A DNA stretch of 50,435 bases from Tannerellaceae bacterium. GTDB lineage: Bacteria > Bacteroidota > Bacteroidia > Bacteroidales > Tannerellaceae. Where the stretch lies: assembly GCA_031280645.1 (NCBI GenBank), contig JAITGL010000037.1, forward strand, positions 1-50,435, written 5' to 3'. The notes beneath the pieces are model-generated. The model saw only the letters and a list, made by a program, of their open reading frames with translations, did no database searches and was not told the DNA's origin. Positions 34,498-43,484 of the stretch are shown in pieces; positions within the stretch are counted from its first letter, which is position 1, and each line of letters begins with the position of its first letter. A program made the position numbers and the translations under genes.

Positions 34498-34536
34498 AGG
34501 CCTCGGATGCCGGCTGCGGCGTTCGGGGCCTTTTTT
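34498..34536 (+). terminator. Rho-independent terminator of pyrH
   Basis: AGGCC (34498-34502) and GGCCT (34527-34531), with inner GCCG/CGGC pairing, form an imperfect GC-rich stem followed by six T (34531-34536), 42 bp after the stop codon. Confidence 0.75.
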
Positions 34537-34547
34537 GTTGCCTCCAA

Positions 34548-34577
34548 AAAGAGGCTGCCGGTAGGGGCAGCCTCTTT
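34548..34577. terminator. Bidirectional terminator between pyrH and the DUF1735 gene
   Basis: AAAGAGGCTGCC (34548-34559) pairs perfectly with GGCAGCCTCTTT (34566-34577). The stem is flanked by A-rich and T-rich bases on the two sides, so it can end the minus-strand susC-susD-DUF1735 transcript as well as pyrH. Confidence 0.85.
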
Positions 34578-34603
34578 AATTTTCCAGCGGTTAAGCTGTG
34601 CGC

Positions 34604-35116
34604 TTACTTGTTAACGAGGTAGATCCCCGAGCTGAAGTTGCCGCTTATCCGGCCTGCCGATGCGCTTACAATCTTTACTCCGATGGCGTATACCGCTACG
34701 TCGGAGCTGAGTTGCGAGGGCTTGAGGCGGATTACGTACGAGGCGTTTTTTTGTCCTTTGGGTATTACAAGCGTACCCGACGAGGGAAGCTCGTAGGAGC
34801 CAGCGGGGAGGGCGGTTACTTTCGAGTAGGAGTTGTAGGCGGTTACGATGTTGTTGTCCACTTCTACGGTTACGGTTACGTCTTCAGGAGTTCCGTTGAC
34901 TCCGGTGTAGTTTACTATGGCTTCTATCTCGATTGCCGAGCTGCGCGATACGGCCCGATTGGCGTATGGGGCCGACGAGCCGCGGTTGCCGGAGAGGTCG
35001 AGCTCCACGATGCCGTAGTCGCCGTTGTCTTTAAACGGGGGCTCGTGGTCGAGGCATGAGGTGAGGCCTGCGAATAGGGCTGCGGCGAGTAGATAATATA
35101 CTGTTTGCTTCTTCAT
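34604..35116 (-). CDS. DUF1735-type lipoprotein
   Basis: A 170-residue lipoprotein with a signal peptide ending LTSC (Cys21). The mature part is one beta-sandwich domain of the DUF1735 type (IVELDLSGNRG, EIEAIVNYTGVNG, and GTLVIPKGQKNASYVIRL). Such proteins are frequently encoded after SusC/SusD pairs and are thought to bind glycans at the cell surface. It is 27 bp after susD in the same orientation. No lectin or enzyme domain follows. The ligand is unknown. Confidence 0.87.
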   Translation of the reverse strand: MKKQTVYYLLAAALFAGLTSCLDHEPPFKDNGDYGIVELDLSGNRGSSAPYANRAVSRSSAIEIEAIVNYTGVNGTPEDVTVTVEVDNNIVTAYNSYSKVTALPAGSYELPSSGTLVIPKGQKNASYVIRLKPSQLSSDVAVYAIGVKIVSASAGRISGNFSSGIYLVNK

Positions 35117-35143
35117 TTCTTTAATTTCTTAGAGTTTTACGAA

Positions 35144-36742
35144 TCAATTTTTCTGCCAGAATATGGGCGAGCTGAACGCGTTGGCAATCGCGGGGGTGTT
35201 TTCCTTATTGGTGTTGTTCTCGTTTTGAGGGTACAGCAGCCTTACGGGAAGCCTGTCGGGGCGGGTTGATTGCGATTGCGGGGATACGAAGGTAGTGGCT
35301 GGGTCGGTACCGTATGTCCGCGGATATGTGGTGCGGCGGAACTCCGTCCAGGCTTCGTATGTGTTGATAAGGTTCAGGGCAAGGTATTTCTGAGTGATGA
35401 TGGCCTCGAGCTTCTGGTCGTTGGTAGCGGCTTTATCAAAGTTGGCGAGGTAGTTGTCGCTGTTGGCTTCGATGTATTCGGCTACTTTCTCGGCGACATT
35501 GAAGTCGGCCGGCGGGGCTGCCGATGTTCCTTCGATGGCGAGGTAGTTAAACGAGGCTTCGATGCCTTTCACGAAGTTGTTTTTTGCGTCGCCGTTGAGC
35601 TGACGTCCGTACAGGGCTGCTTCGGCCAATAGGAAATGCGTTTCGGCCAGCGAGATGAGCGGGTATCCTGCGGCCCGACTTTTGAGCAGTCCTTGCGCGC
35701 TGGAGGCGTTAACGCCGGTGCCAGTTCCGATAAACCAGATGTAATTGGGGGAGTTGGGCCGATCAACTTCGTTGCCGAGTTGCCAAGTGTTTACGTTGGG
35801 ATAGCCTTTGTAGGTGAGAGCTCCTCTTACGGGGTCGTCGAGCTTGTTTCCGTTGTAGAAAGAGAAGATGTATGTGGAAGGAAGGAAGTAGCGCGCGGGC
35901 TGTGTTATCGTGCCTGCTACGTTACTATGATAGGTTGTCCACATTGGGTTTTGCTGACTGCTGGCGTTATATCCGGGGTTAACGAGGATATCTTCGAGCA
36001 GGAATCCTTCAGTTGAGAAGCTGCCGAAGGCGCTTTGTACGAAGCCGTCGATGGCGCTTCCTCTGGCTCGCACGAGGAGGCGGAGCTTGATGTTGTTGGC
36101 AAACTTGATCCACTTGGTTAGGTCGCCCTTAAAGATGGGATCGTTATTGCTTCCGAACGGCAGGAGGCCTGTTGCGCCTGAGCTCGACTTGATTGCAGCG
36201 ATGGCTTCGTCGATCTTCTTTACCAGATCCTGGTAGATGTCGGCAGCCTTGTCGTACTTGGGCAGGAGGATGGTTTTATCGCCTTGCAGTCCTTCACTGT
36301 ACGGAACGTCGCCGTAAGCGTCGACGAGGAGCTGGTATTGGTATACCTTCATAATGTTGGCTACGGCTCCGTATATAACGTATTCGGGGTTCTCCCCGGC
36401 TTTGTTGATAATGGCCTGATAGTCGCGTAGCTCGTCGAACGAGCGATTCCAGGCGTCGGTGTTGAATGATGCGCCGAAGTTGTATGTGTATACGTCGCCG
36501 AAGCCGGCTATACCGCCTCCGGGCACCTGGTATCCCATGATATATGAAGAGCATACGTAGCCCAGGGTATACACCTGGGTGTAAGCTGTTGCGGCAACCA
36601 CCGCGCCGAAGGTAAAGTTGGGCGATACCACTGCACCCGTTGGCGAGTTGGGGTTATCGTTGATATCCAGGTCGCATGAGTTGAGCAGGATTAGGCCGAC
36701 AAGCCCAAGCGCCGCACTTATTTTAGATATATATTTCTTCAT
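35144..36742 (-). CDS. SusD/RagB family outer-membrane lipoprotein
   Basis: A 532-residue SusD-like protein (SusD-like_2/SusD-RagB group). The signal peptide ends LNSC (Cys23), so it is lipidated and surface exposed. TPR-like helical repeats (for example YQYQLLVDAYGDVPYSEGLQG) form the fold, and the C-terminal half carries LPVRLLYPQNE. It binds the oligomer and works as a lid on the SusC transporter. ATG at 36742 is preferred over a longer frame because it gives the lipoprotein signal. It is 13 bp after susC. Confidence 0.93.
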   Translation of the reverse strand: MKKYISKISAALGLVGLILLNSCDLDINDNPNSPTGAVVSPNFTFGAVVAATAYTQVYTLGYVCSSYIMGYQVPGGGIAGFGDVYTYNFGASFNTDAWNRSFDELRDYQAIINKAGENPEYVIYGAVANIMKVYQYQLLVDAYGDVPYSEGLQGDKTILLPKYDKAADIYQDLVKKIDEAIAAIKSSSGATGLLPFGSNNDPIFKGDLTKWIKFANNIKLRLLVRARGSAIDGFVQSAFGSFSTEGFLLEDILVNPGYNASSQQNPMWTTYHSNVAGTITQPARYFLPSTYIFSFYNGNKLDDPVRGALTYKGYPNVNTWQLGNEVDRPNSPNYIWFIGTGTGVNASSAQGLLKSRAAGYPLISLAETHFLLAEAALYGRQLNGDAKNNFVKGIEASFNYLAIEGTSAAPPADFNVAEKVAEYIEANSDNYLANFDKAATNDQKLEAIITQKYLALNLINTYEAWTEFRRTTYPRTYGTDPATTFVSPQSQSTRPDRLPVRLLYPQNENNTNKENTPAIANAFSSPIFWQKN

Positions 36743-36755
36743 CTTACAGTAGTTT

Positions 36756-39700
36756 TTAGAATGTGAATGAAACGGTTCCGCCAATATATCGTGTTGGGGG
36801 AGATGTAGTCAGCGTTGTTACGCCCACGGCGTTGTTGTCGTTTGCGCTGAAGTCGGGATCGGTGTACTCGTTCGACGCGGGGAGCAGCAAAAGGAGGTTG
36901 CGACCCTGCGCGCTGATTGTCACGTCTTGAACCAATCCTGCGGTGATGCGGCTTACAAGCGCTTTCGGAACCTGGTAGCTTACGGCCAGCTCGCGCCATT
37001 TCCAATAGTTGCCCGAATATACGTAGTTGCTGTAAGCGCCGCCGCGGTTGTAGGCCGAGCTTGTCCAGAAGCCTGCGCCGCCGTCGGAGATTGTAATGTT
37101 GCTGTTTTCGGAGTAAACCGGATAGCCGTCGGAGCCTACGCCTGTTTGAATAACCGAATTGGGAAATACAAACCGCTCGCGATTGTAGTACGTTGAACGG
37201 GCAGATGCTCCCGAAAAGTCGAGGCCGGCGGCCATCGTAGTGTTGATGGCATAGTAGCCGCCGCGGAACTCAAACACGCTACTCACCGTAAAGTCCTTGT
37301 AACGGATGCTGAAGTCGATGCCGATACGGTCGCGGGGCGAAGTGTTGCCCATGATCGCCGAATTTGCCGCGCGCGACGGGTATCCGGTTAGCGGATTAAC
37401 TATAACCTTTCCTACCAGAGCCGGATCGTTTGCGATCCATTTGCTTTCGTCGGGGTCGGTCTCATTTTTGTATTTGGGCACGCGATTGTAATCGGACACG
37501 TAAATCTGGTTGATTTCGTAGTCTTTAATCGCAAATACTACCGAGCTGCCGTTTACTCCAAGGGCTGTAATTTCATTATCTCCCTCGCCGTAAAGCGATA
37601 CGAGCTTGTTTTTGTTGTACGTATAGTTAATGCCTAACGACAGGTTCACATCTTTCGTTCGGATGGGGTTAAGGCGAAGCGATGTTTCGATACCATTGTT
37701 TGTAACCTCGCCGGTATTGATCAGCATGCTGTGAAATCCGGTTGAGCGCGCTATCGAGGCTTCGATCGTCTGGCCCGTTGTGCTTGAGTGATAATAAGTG
37801 AGCTGCACTTCGGCCAGATTCTTAAGAAGGCGGAACTCCGTACCGATTTCCCATCCCGTAGTGATTTCAGGCTTCAGATCGAGTACCAGCTTGTCGCCCG
37901 AACGGAAATATGTGCCGGTAGAAAATCCTACCGTAGAATTGTAAACCGGAGTAATGTCGTACGGGTCGATGTTAACGTTTCCAACCTGCGACAATCCCGC
38001 CCTGATCTTCAGGTAATCCAGCACGCTGTGTTCGCGAAGAGCGTCGATTGCATCCGTGGCGATAAACGAAGCGTCGGCCGCCGGATAGAAATATTCGCGG
38101 TTCTCCGGAGCAAGCAGCGACGTGCGGTCGTTACGACCTGACAGGTGAAGGAAGGCAAAGTTCTTGTACCCAAGAACCACGTCGGCCCAAACGCCGTAAT
38201 TGCGCTGCTTTACAATATCGTTCGGATTCGCGCCCGATCTGATCCCCGTAAAGTACTCCGTGTCTACGCGAGGTATGTTAGCATCGTTCAACCGGTTGTT
38301 TATATTGAACAAACCCGGTATCAAAAGCCCGGTAGCCTCGTACACCATGTTCTTCCTGTTGTCGTTGAAGTGCGACCAGCCGAGAGTGGCGTTAACCGAA
38401 ATGTCTCCGAAGGTCTTGTTCAATCCAACCTGCACATCTTGATTCAAGCGGTAGCGATTACGTTGTATGTCGAGCACAAAGCTTGAGATGTTGCCCTTCG
38501 TATGAGTTTTGATCGCATAATCGCTGAACTGGAAGCCGGGAGCATGCTCGTGGGCCTGGAAATAACGATTGGCCAGCGAAGCGCGATAAAGAACGTGCAG
38601 CCACGGGAAGATGTTCCACTTCAGTTCCGCCCGGCCCGTCAAATACGTGTCTTTACGGTCGGCGCGGTAATTGTCGGCTGTCCAATAAGGATTAGGGTAC
38701 CACGGATTGTACCAGCCCTCCGGATGCGCGTACTTATTGTTACGCCAATCCTTGAAGTCGGTAACCGGAATGTTGGCCGACATCTGGATCAGGCGGTCGT
38801 ATATAGCGCTTGTATAGTTCGAGATATCGTAATTGTTTTCCGTATAACTCGCGCTGTACGACAGGGTAAGGTTGTTCAGCAGCTTCTGCGTGTTATTAAA
38901 GCGCACCATGATGCGGTCGTAGTTATCGCCCGGAGTTGTTCCCGTCGCGCTGAAATATTGGGCCGACACATACGATTGGATGTTATCGTTGCCGAAGCTG
39001 AACGAGATGTCCGACTGGTTCTGGATCCCCGTTTCCCAGAAGGTGTTCCTGCCGTTCTTTGCCGGCGAATACGGAATCGTTAGCTGCGAACCATCGGCAA
39101 GCGGATAGCCTAAGTTACGGATCGAGCCGTCGAAAGCATCTCCGTACTGCTGATTCTCTATCGGGTCGAACGTTTGCTGATACGGTTCCGAGCCCTGGCC
39201 GAACCGCTCCTGCAATTTGGGGAAGAAGCTCACGGTCTCCATCGTTGTGGTGTTCGACACTCTTATCTGGGCCTTCCCTTTATGGCCGGCCTTCGTAGTT
39301 ATAAGCAACACCCCGTTCGACGCCTCCGAGCCGTACAAAGCCGAGCCCGAGGCCCCGTTCAAAACCTGGATATTATCAATATCGTTAGGGTTGATATTAT
39401 TCAGAAAGTCGTTCGACACAATCGCGTTATCCACTACGATCAAAGCCTGGTTATTACCGTTAATCGAACGGTTTCCCCGCAAAACAAGGCGGTAGTTAGG
39501 ATTCACGCCCGAGCTGATCGCATTAACCTGGAGGCCCGGAATCTTTGCCGTTAAGCCCCCGGCCAAACTGGGCGACTTGCCCGCAATCAGTTCCGAATCA
39601 GTAATCTTAACCGTGGCGTAACCCTGTTCGCGGCGAGCGCGGAACAAGCCTCCGGCCGTTACCACAACCTCGTTCAAGGCCTCTACGTTTTCTTTTAAGA

Positions 39701-40028
39701 TGATATTAACCGCCGCCCTTGCGTCGCGAACCACAAATTCCTCGGCCGTAAAGCCAACATAGCTCACAACAATCGTAACCGGCAGCCTCTGCTGGGTTGA
39801 GAGGTTAAAATTACCGTCGATATCGGCCACAGCCCCTTCGGCCCGCGCGTTTTTAACCTGCACGGTAGCTCCGCTAACGGGAACGCCGGCCTCGTCTACA
39901 ATCTTTCCCCTGATAGCGTTTTGGCCGTACAAGCCCGCCGAGAAGAAAAGAACCAATAATACAGCTACGGAGCCGCGCCGCAAGGCGGATACGTAACCCT
40001 TACTTCTGTGCGTAAAAAATTCAATCAT
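36756..40028 (-). CDS. SusC/RagA family TonB-linked outer-membrane protein
   Basis: A 1,090-residue SusC-type TonB-dependent transporter. The signal peptide (about 1-35) is followed by a carboxypeptidase-regulatory-like domain (about 38-118, IRGKIVDEAGVPVSGATVQV), a plug domain (about 128-245, with GLFRARREQGYATVKI and YGSEASNGVLLITTKAG) and a barrel ending GGTVSFTF. It imports an oligosaccharide or peptide with SusD. A promoter is at 40339-40370, giving a leader of about 300 bases. No glycoside hydrolase, ECF sigma factor or hybrid two-component gene is adjacent, so the substrate and control are unknown. Confidence 0.95.
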   Translation of the reverse strand: MIEFFTHRSKGYVSALRRGSVAVLLVLFFSAGLYGQNAIRGKIVDEAGVPVSGATVQVKNARAEGAVADIDGNFNLSTQQRLPVTIVVSYVGFTAEEFVVRDARAAVNIILKENVEALNEVVVTAGGLFRARREQGYATVKITDSELIAGKSPSLAGGLTAKIPGLQVNAISSGVNPNYRLVLRGNRSINGNNQALIVVDNAIVSNDFLNNINPNDIDNIQVLNGASGSALYGSEASNGVLLITTKAGHKGKAQIRVSNTTTMETVSFFPKLQERFGQGSEPYQQTFDPIENQQYGDAFDGSIRNLGYPLADGSQLTIPYSPAKNGRNTFWETGIQNQSDISFSFGNDNIQSYVSAQYFSATGTTPGDNYDRIMVRFNNTQKLLNNLTLSYSASYTENNYDISNYTSAIYDRLIQMSANIPVTDFKDWRNNKYAHPEGWYNPWYPNPYWTADNYRADRKDTYLTGRAELKWNIFPWLHVLYRASLANRYFQAHEHAPGFQFSDYAIKTHTKGNISSFVLDIQRNRYRLNQDVQVGLNKTFGDISVNATLGWSHFNDNRKNMVYEATGLLIPGLFNINNRLNDANIPRVDTEYFTGIRSGANPNDIVKQRNYGVWADVVLGYKNFAFLHLSGRNDRTSLLAPENREYFYPAADASFIATDAIDALREHSVLDYLKIRAGLSQVGNVNIDPYDITPVYNSTVGFSTGTYFRSGDKLVLDLKPEITTGWEIGTEFRLLKNLAEVQLTYYHSSTTGQTIEASIARSTGFHSMLINTGEVTNNGIETSLRLNPIRTKDVNLSLGINYTYNKNKLVSLYGEGDNEITALGVNGSSVVFAIKDYEINQIYVSDYNRVPKYKNETDPDESKWIANDPALVGKVIVNPLTGYPSRAANSAIMGNTSPRDRIGIDFSIRYKDFTVSSVFEFRGGYYAINTTMAAGLDFSGASARSTYYNRERFVFPNSVIQTGVGSDGYPVYSENSNITISDGGAGFWTSSAYNRGGAYSNYVYSGNYWKWRELAVSYQVPKALVSRITAGLVQDVTISAQGRNLLLLLPASNEYTDPDFSANDNNAVGVTTLTTSPPTRYIGGTVSFTF

Positions 40029-40338
40029 ATTTTATTCTTTAGGTAAATGTTATACTCTGATAAGTTTAAATCGTCTCTTTTATTTGCCATTCGTAACCAG
40101 CGACCTCCGCCGCTCCTAACCCGCTGAGCCCCCGCCGCCCTAAGCAACGAAAGGAGCCAAACCGCGCGGAGCCGGAGGCAAGTAGCTTACGAGCGCTGCA
40201 AAATCTTGATCTTGCGTAATCGTATTACCATAACTTGAAAATTTAAATTGTTTAACCAAAAAAATGTCGACCACGGCCGATAATCAGCATCACATCGCCC
40301 CATGTGTATGGCGACAACCCCAAAGTGAATCTACGCCG

Positions 40339-40370
40339 CAAAGAAAACAAAAAATTAGCAAAAATTCAAA
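40339..40370 (-). promoter_or_regulatory. Candidate promoter of the susC operon
   Basis: On the minus strand, TTTG (40367-40370) is followed after 20 bp by TTTCTTTG (40339-40346), one base off TAnnTTTG. The predicted leader before the susC ATG is about 300 nt. Within it (40029-40330) I see no recognisable riboswitch. Confidence 0.5.
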
Positions 40371-40676
40371 TTACACGTCAAAATGCTTAATTAATATTTA
40401 TCTGCAATCATAATGCTATCTATAACGGAGCTCGGCTTACGCATTAAATCGGTTACGCCGCCCCGGCCGAACCATTGGCGCCGTAAAAATCCTTCATCCC
40501 TCATGTTTTTTTCTGTTATCATTCCCTAATTAACTTATTTTTTGCAAAGAACGGCCGTGGCGCGAGTTAATGCAATACCGCGCCGAGGGTATTCTGGGCC
40601 GCGCGCCGGTTTTCATTTTCATTCTCCAGCGATAAAGATTGGGCGCCCCCACCTCGAAGCGCTACGGCGCCAATCC
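40371..40676. other. Intergenic DNA with no recognised gene
   Basis: AT-rich DNA between the susC promoter and array D. Only short, shadow-like frames are present, and I see no RNA gene or mobile element. Confidence 0.6.
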
Positions 40677-40980
40677 CTTGCGAAGCCATTGAAACGGTTA
40701 CAATCCGGCGAAAAGATCTTGCGGAGCTCTTGAAACCGTTTCAATCCCATGAAAATCTCTTGCAGCCGTTTTTGAAGGGTTACAATCCGCCGAAAATCCC
40801 TTGCAGCGATTTTTAAACAGTTGAGATTTGGTGAAAAGAGATTTTCGGCGGATTGTAATGTTGCAATTCCATGAAAATCTCTTGCAGCCGTTTTTGAAGG
40901 GTTACAATTCCGCGAAAATCTCTTGCAGCGATTGTTGAATAGTTGAGATTTGGTGAAAAGGGATTTTTGAGGGATTGTAT
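40677..40980. repeat. Array D: units of 41 bp including one inverted block
   Basis: CTTGC cores recur at 40677, 40718, 40759, 40800, 40881 and 40922; the first four are exactly 41 bp apart, as are the last two. A typical unit reads CTTGCAGCGATTTTTGAAGG, then GTTACAATCCGCCGAAAATC. At 40838-40858 the same block appears inverted (GATTTTCGGCGGATTGTAA), making a hairpin with 40779-40799. Two longer blocks starting at 40800 and 40922, both with AGTTGAGATTTGGTGAAAAG, are about 122 bp apart (three periods). The array lies between the susC promoter and a transposase remnant. Confidence 0.88.
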
Positions 40981-41260
40981 CAAAAGCCGACTGATAAGAA
41001 AGCAATGAATGATGGTTCCAATATTTGCATTATACAAGACTATCTCGCTTGACATGTTTGATAATATTGAAGTCAGTCGCTCATCCGGTTTTAATGCTTT
41101 TCCTTCATTTTCAACAAACGTAATTCAGGATGCCCTGCAACATCAAATTTGTTATTTTATCAGATAGCTGTTTTGAGCGATTAAACCCAAATTCCGCATT
41201 AGAAAAAGCGTTATTTTAGCTCCATAAGTCCTAATGCGTAGCGTTAGAAAAATGTAGCCT
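40981..41260. other. Intergenic DNA between array D and the transposase remnant
   Basis: No recognised gene. A 37-codon plus-strand frame near 41054 (MFDNIEVSRSSGFNAF...) matches nothing I know and lacks signs of translation. The segment just before 41261 may belong to the decayed IS, but I could not find an inverted terminal repeat. Confidence 0.4.
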
Positions 41261-41794
41261 ATGAGATTCGAGGTATCCTTTACCAATAAAGAGATTACGC
41301 CTTGGGAAGGAATAGTATGTTTGAAGCAAATGTTAGACGGGATCGGCTTTAGAAAGCAAATTGAATGTTGCGAATCATTGCCTGTTCAAAACTCTAACCG
41401 AGCATATTCAATTGCAGTATTATTAGAAAGTTTTATCACCGGCATTTGGCGTGGAGCCAACCGCTTTTTGCATACTGAAATAACCCGCTCTGACAGAGCT
41501 CCGGGAAAGATTTGCAGATGGAAGGCTACTCCCGGACAAGATGCCCCTATAAGCGTTATTTCGGCAAGTTTAACCGGGCTATAAATCAAAATGTGAGTCA
41601 TCATTTCTTCAGCTGTTTTTTTCAAAGCTTGCTGATCAACTGCTTCACATTGAATATTGATCCTACTGTTATGACCCGTTATGGAGAACAGGAAGGTAAA
41701 CAAGAAAGGACGAAAATCTCATCATCCTGTTATTGCTTTTGTGAATGATATCCGTATGGTAGCCAACTATTACATTTCGTTTTGCAAATTATAG
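41261..41794 (+). pseudogene. IS1380-family transposase, truncated and frameshifted
   Basis: The first frame (41261 to about 41545) starts MRFEVSFTNKEITPWEG and contains NSNRAYSIAVLLESF, GANRFLHTE and CRWKATPGQDA, which match IS1380-type transposases. The protein then continues in a second frame (YKRYFGKFNRAINQNV, TLNIDPTVMTRYGEQEGK) and a third (KKGRKSHHPVIAFVNDIRMVANYYI), ending at TAG 41792-41794. Two frameshifts and loss of more than half of the usual length show it is dead. It marks a past insertion next to array D. Confidence 0.85.
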
Positions 41795-41813
41795 ATAAAG
41801 CCTTGAACTTAAT

Positions 41814-41855
41814 GCCCTGTTGCAACGATAAAGAAATTTGTTGCTGTAACAGGGC
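41814..41855. terminator. Hairpin downstream of gltD
   Basis: GCCCTGTT (41814-41821) pairs with AACAGGGC (41848-41855), with an inner GCAAC/GTTGC stem and a 3-nt bulge. It lies 160 bp after the gltD stop on the minus strand, and could also be the remnant end of the transposon next to it. There is no clear U-tract. Confidence 0.45.
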
Positions 41856-42014
41856 CTAAGATTATCCGGCAATGCCGGAAGGTTTCGGGATTATATACGA
41901 ATGAAGGTTTGGGACTTGGATACAAATATCAAATGCAACATTGCCTGAAAAGCAGCATCTCCATAACCGTGAATAAGCGATTTACCAGCAATACTAACAT
42001 TATCGCCTCAGTTC

Positions 42015-43397
42015 TCAAACTTCCATTAAAAAAGAGTGTACGGCCTCCGCCGCTCTCCTTCCCGACTCTATCGCCCGCACTACAAGGCTTGCCCCAAGAG
42101 TAGCATCTCCGGCAACAAACACTTTATCGACAGAGGTTTTGCAGTCGGATCGGGAGGCAACATTGCCCCGCTTGTCGTATTCCAGTCCCAAGTCGTTAAG
42201 GAGGCCTTCATGGATGGGGTGGACAAAGCCCATCGAGAGGAAAGCAAGATCAGCTTTGATGGTTTCGATTTCGCCGGTCAGAAGGTTTTTTACTTCTATG
42301 CCTGTGAGTTTACCGTTTTCGCCTACGAAGCTTTGGGTTGCGATTGACCATCGGCGAGTGCATCCCTCTTTGTGCGAGCTTGAGGTTTTAAGCACATTGG
42401 GATAAAGCGGCCAGGGAGTGTCGGGGTTATGGTCGGCCGGCGGCTTGGGCAGGATCTCGATTTGCGTAACCGATGCGGCCTTGCGTCGGGCCGATGTTCC
42501 CACACAGTCGGAGCCGGTGTCGCCGCCTCCGATAACCACGATGTTTTTGTCGGCGAGCCGTATTTTCTCGCCGTCGGCAACGGTTTCGCCGCGCACCAGG
42601 CGGTTTTGTTGCCGAAGCAGTTCGAGAGCAAAGTGTACTCCGCGTAGGTTGCGCCCTTCAACGTTGAGGTCGCGCGGCTGTCCGGAACCAATGCAGATGC
42701 ACACGGCGTCGAAAGCTTCGAGCAGCTCGTCGGCGGACATGTCAACGCCAGCTTCGGTATTATTCCTGAACACAATGCCTTCGGCTTCGAGCAGAGATAT
42801 CCTCCGGTCAATTATCTTTTTGTTAAGTTTAAAATCAGGGATGCCAAGGCGAAGCAAACCGCCCGGAAGCTCGTCGCGCTCAATCACGGTAACCGAGTGT
42901 CCGCGCCTGTTGAGCATATCGGCTGCTGCGAGGCCGGCTGGACCTGAGCCAACCACGGCTACATGCTTACCTGTTCGACGTCTGGGTGGATAGGGCTTGA
43001 TATATCCTTCAAGGAAAGCATGTTCAACAACTGCGGCTTCGTTCTCACGAATCGTAATAGGGGAGTTATCTAAGCTCAGCACGCAGCTTTTTTCGCAAAG
43101 CGCGGGGCATACGCGTCCGGTAAATTCGGGGAAATTGTTTGTGGTTGCAAGGATATCGTACGCTTCTTGCCATTTGCCTTTGTAAAGAGCGTCTTGCCAT
43201 TCGGGCATACGGTTGGCAATGGTGCACGACCAATGGCAAAACGGTACGCCGCAGTCCATGCAGCGCGAGGCCTGTAACATGCGGTCTTCGCTGTTGAGCG
43301 TTTGCTCTACTTCGCCGAAATCCTCAATGCGCTCCATTACGGGGCGGTATCCGGCCTCTTTTCTATTTATTGTAAGGAATGCTTTTGGGTTTCCCAT
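42015..43397 (-). CDS. gltD: Glutamate synthase small (beta) subunit
   Basis: A 460-residue GltD, which takes electrons from NADPH through FAD and iron-sulfur clusters to GltB. N-terminal Cys motifs CMDCGVPFCHWSC and CPALCEKSC bind [4Fe-4S] clusters. The FAD site is VAVVGSGPAGLAAADML (about residue 147) and the NADPH site is VVIGGGDTGSDCVG. The start is 87 bp after the gltB stop in the same direction. It is the last gene of the asnB-gltB-gltD unit. Confidence 0.96.
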   Translation of the reverse strand: MGNPKAFLTINRKEAGYRPVMERIEDFGEVEQTLNSEDRMLQASRCMDCGVPFCHWSCTIANRMPEWQDALYKGKWQEAYDILATTNNFPEFTGRVCPALCEKSCVLSLDNSPITIRENEAAVVEHAFLEGYIKPYPPRRRTGKHVAVVGSGPAGLAAADMLNRRGHSVTVIERDELPGGLLRLGIPDFKLNKKIIDRRISLLEAEGIVFRNNTEAGVDMSADELLEAFDAVCICIGSGQPRDLNVEGRNLRGVHFALELLRQQNRLVRGETVADGEKIRLADKNIVVIGGGDTGSDCVGTSARRKAASVTQIEILPKPPADHNPDTPWPLYPNVLKTSSSHKEGCTRRWSIATQSFVGENGKLTGIEVKNLLTGEIETIKADLAFLSMGFVHPIHEGLLNDLGLEYDKRGNVASRSDCKTSVDKVFVAGDATLGASLVVRAIESGRRAAEAVHSFLMEV

Positions 43398-43484
43398 TGT
43401 TTATATTCTTATTCCGTAGTTAGAGTTATGTGAATTAGTATGCTGTTAGAGCATATTATTGGCGGCTTCATAAAACGGGGGCAA

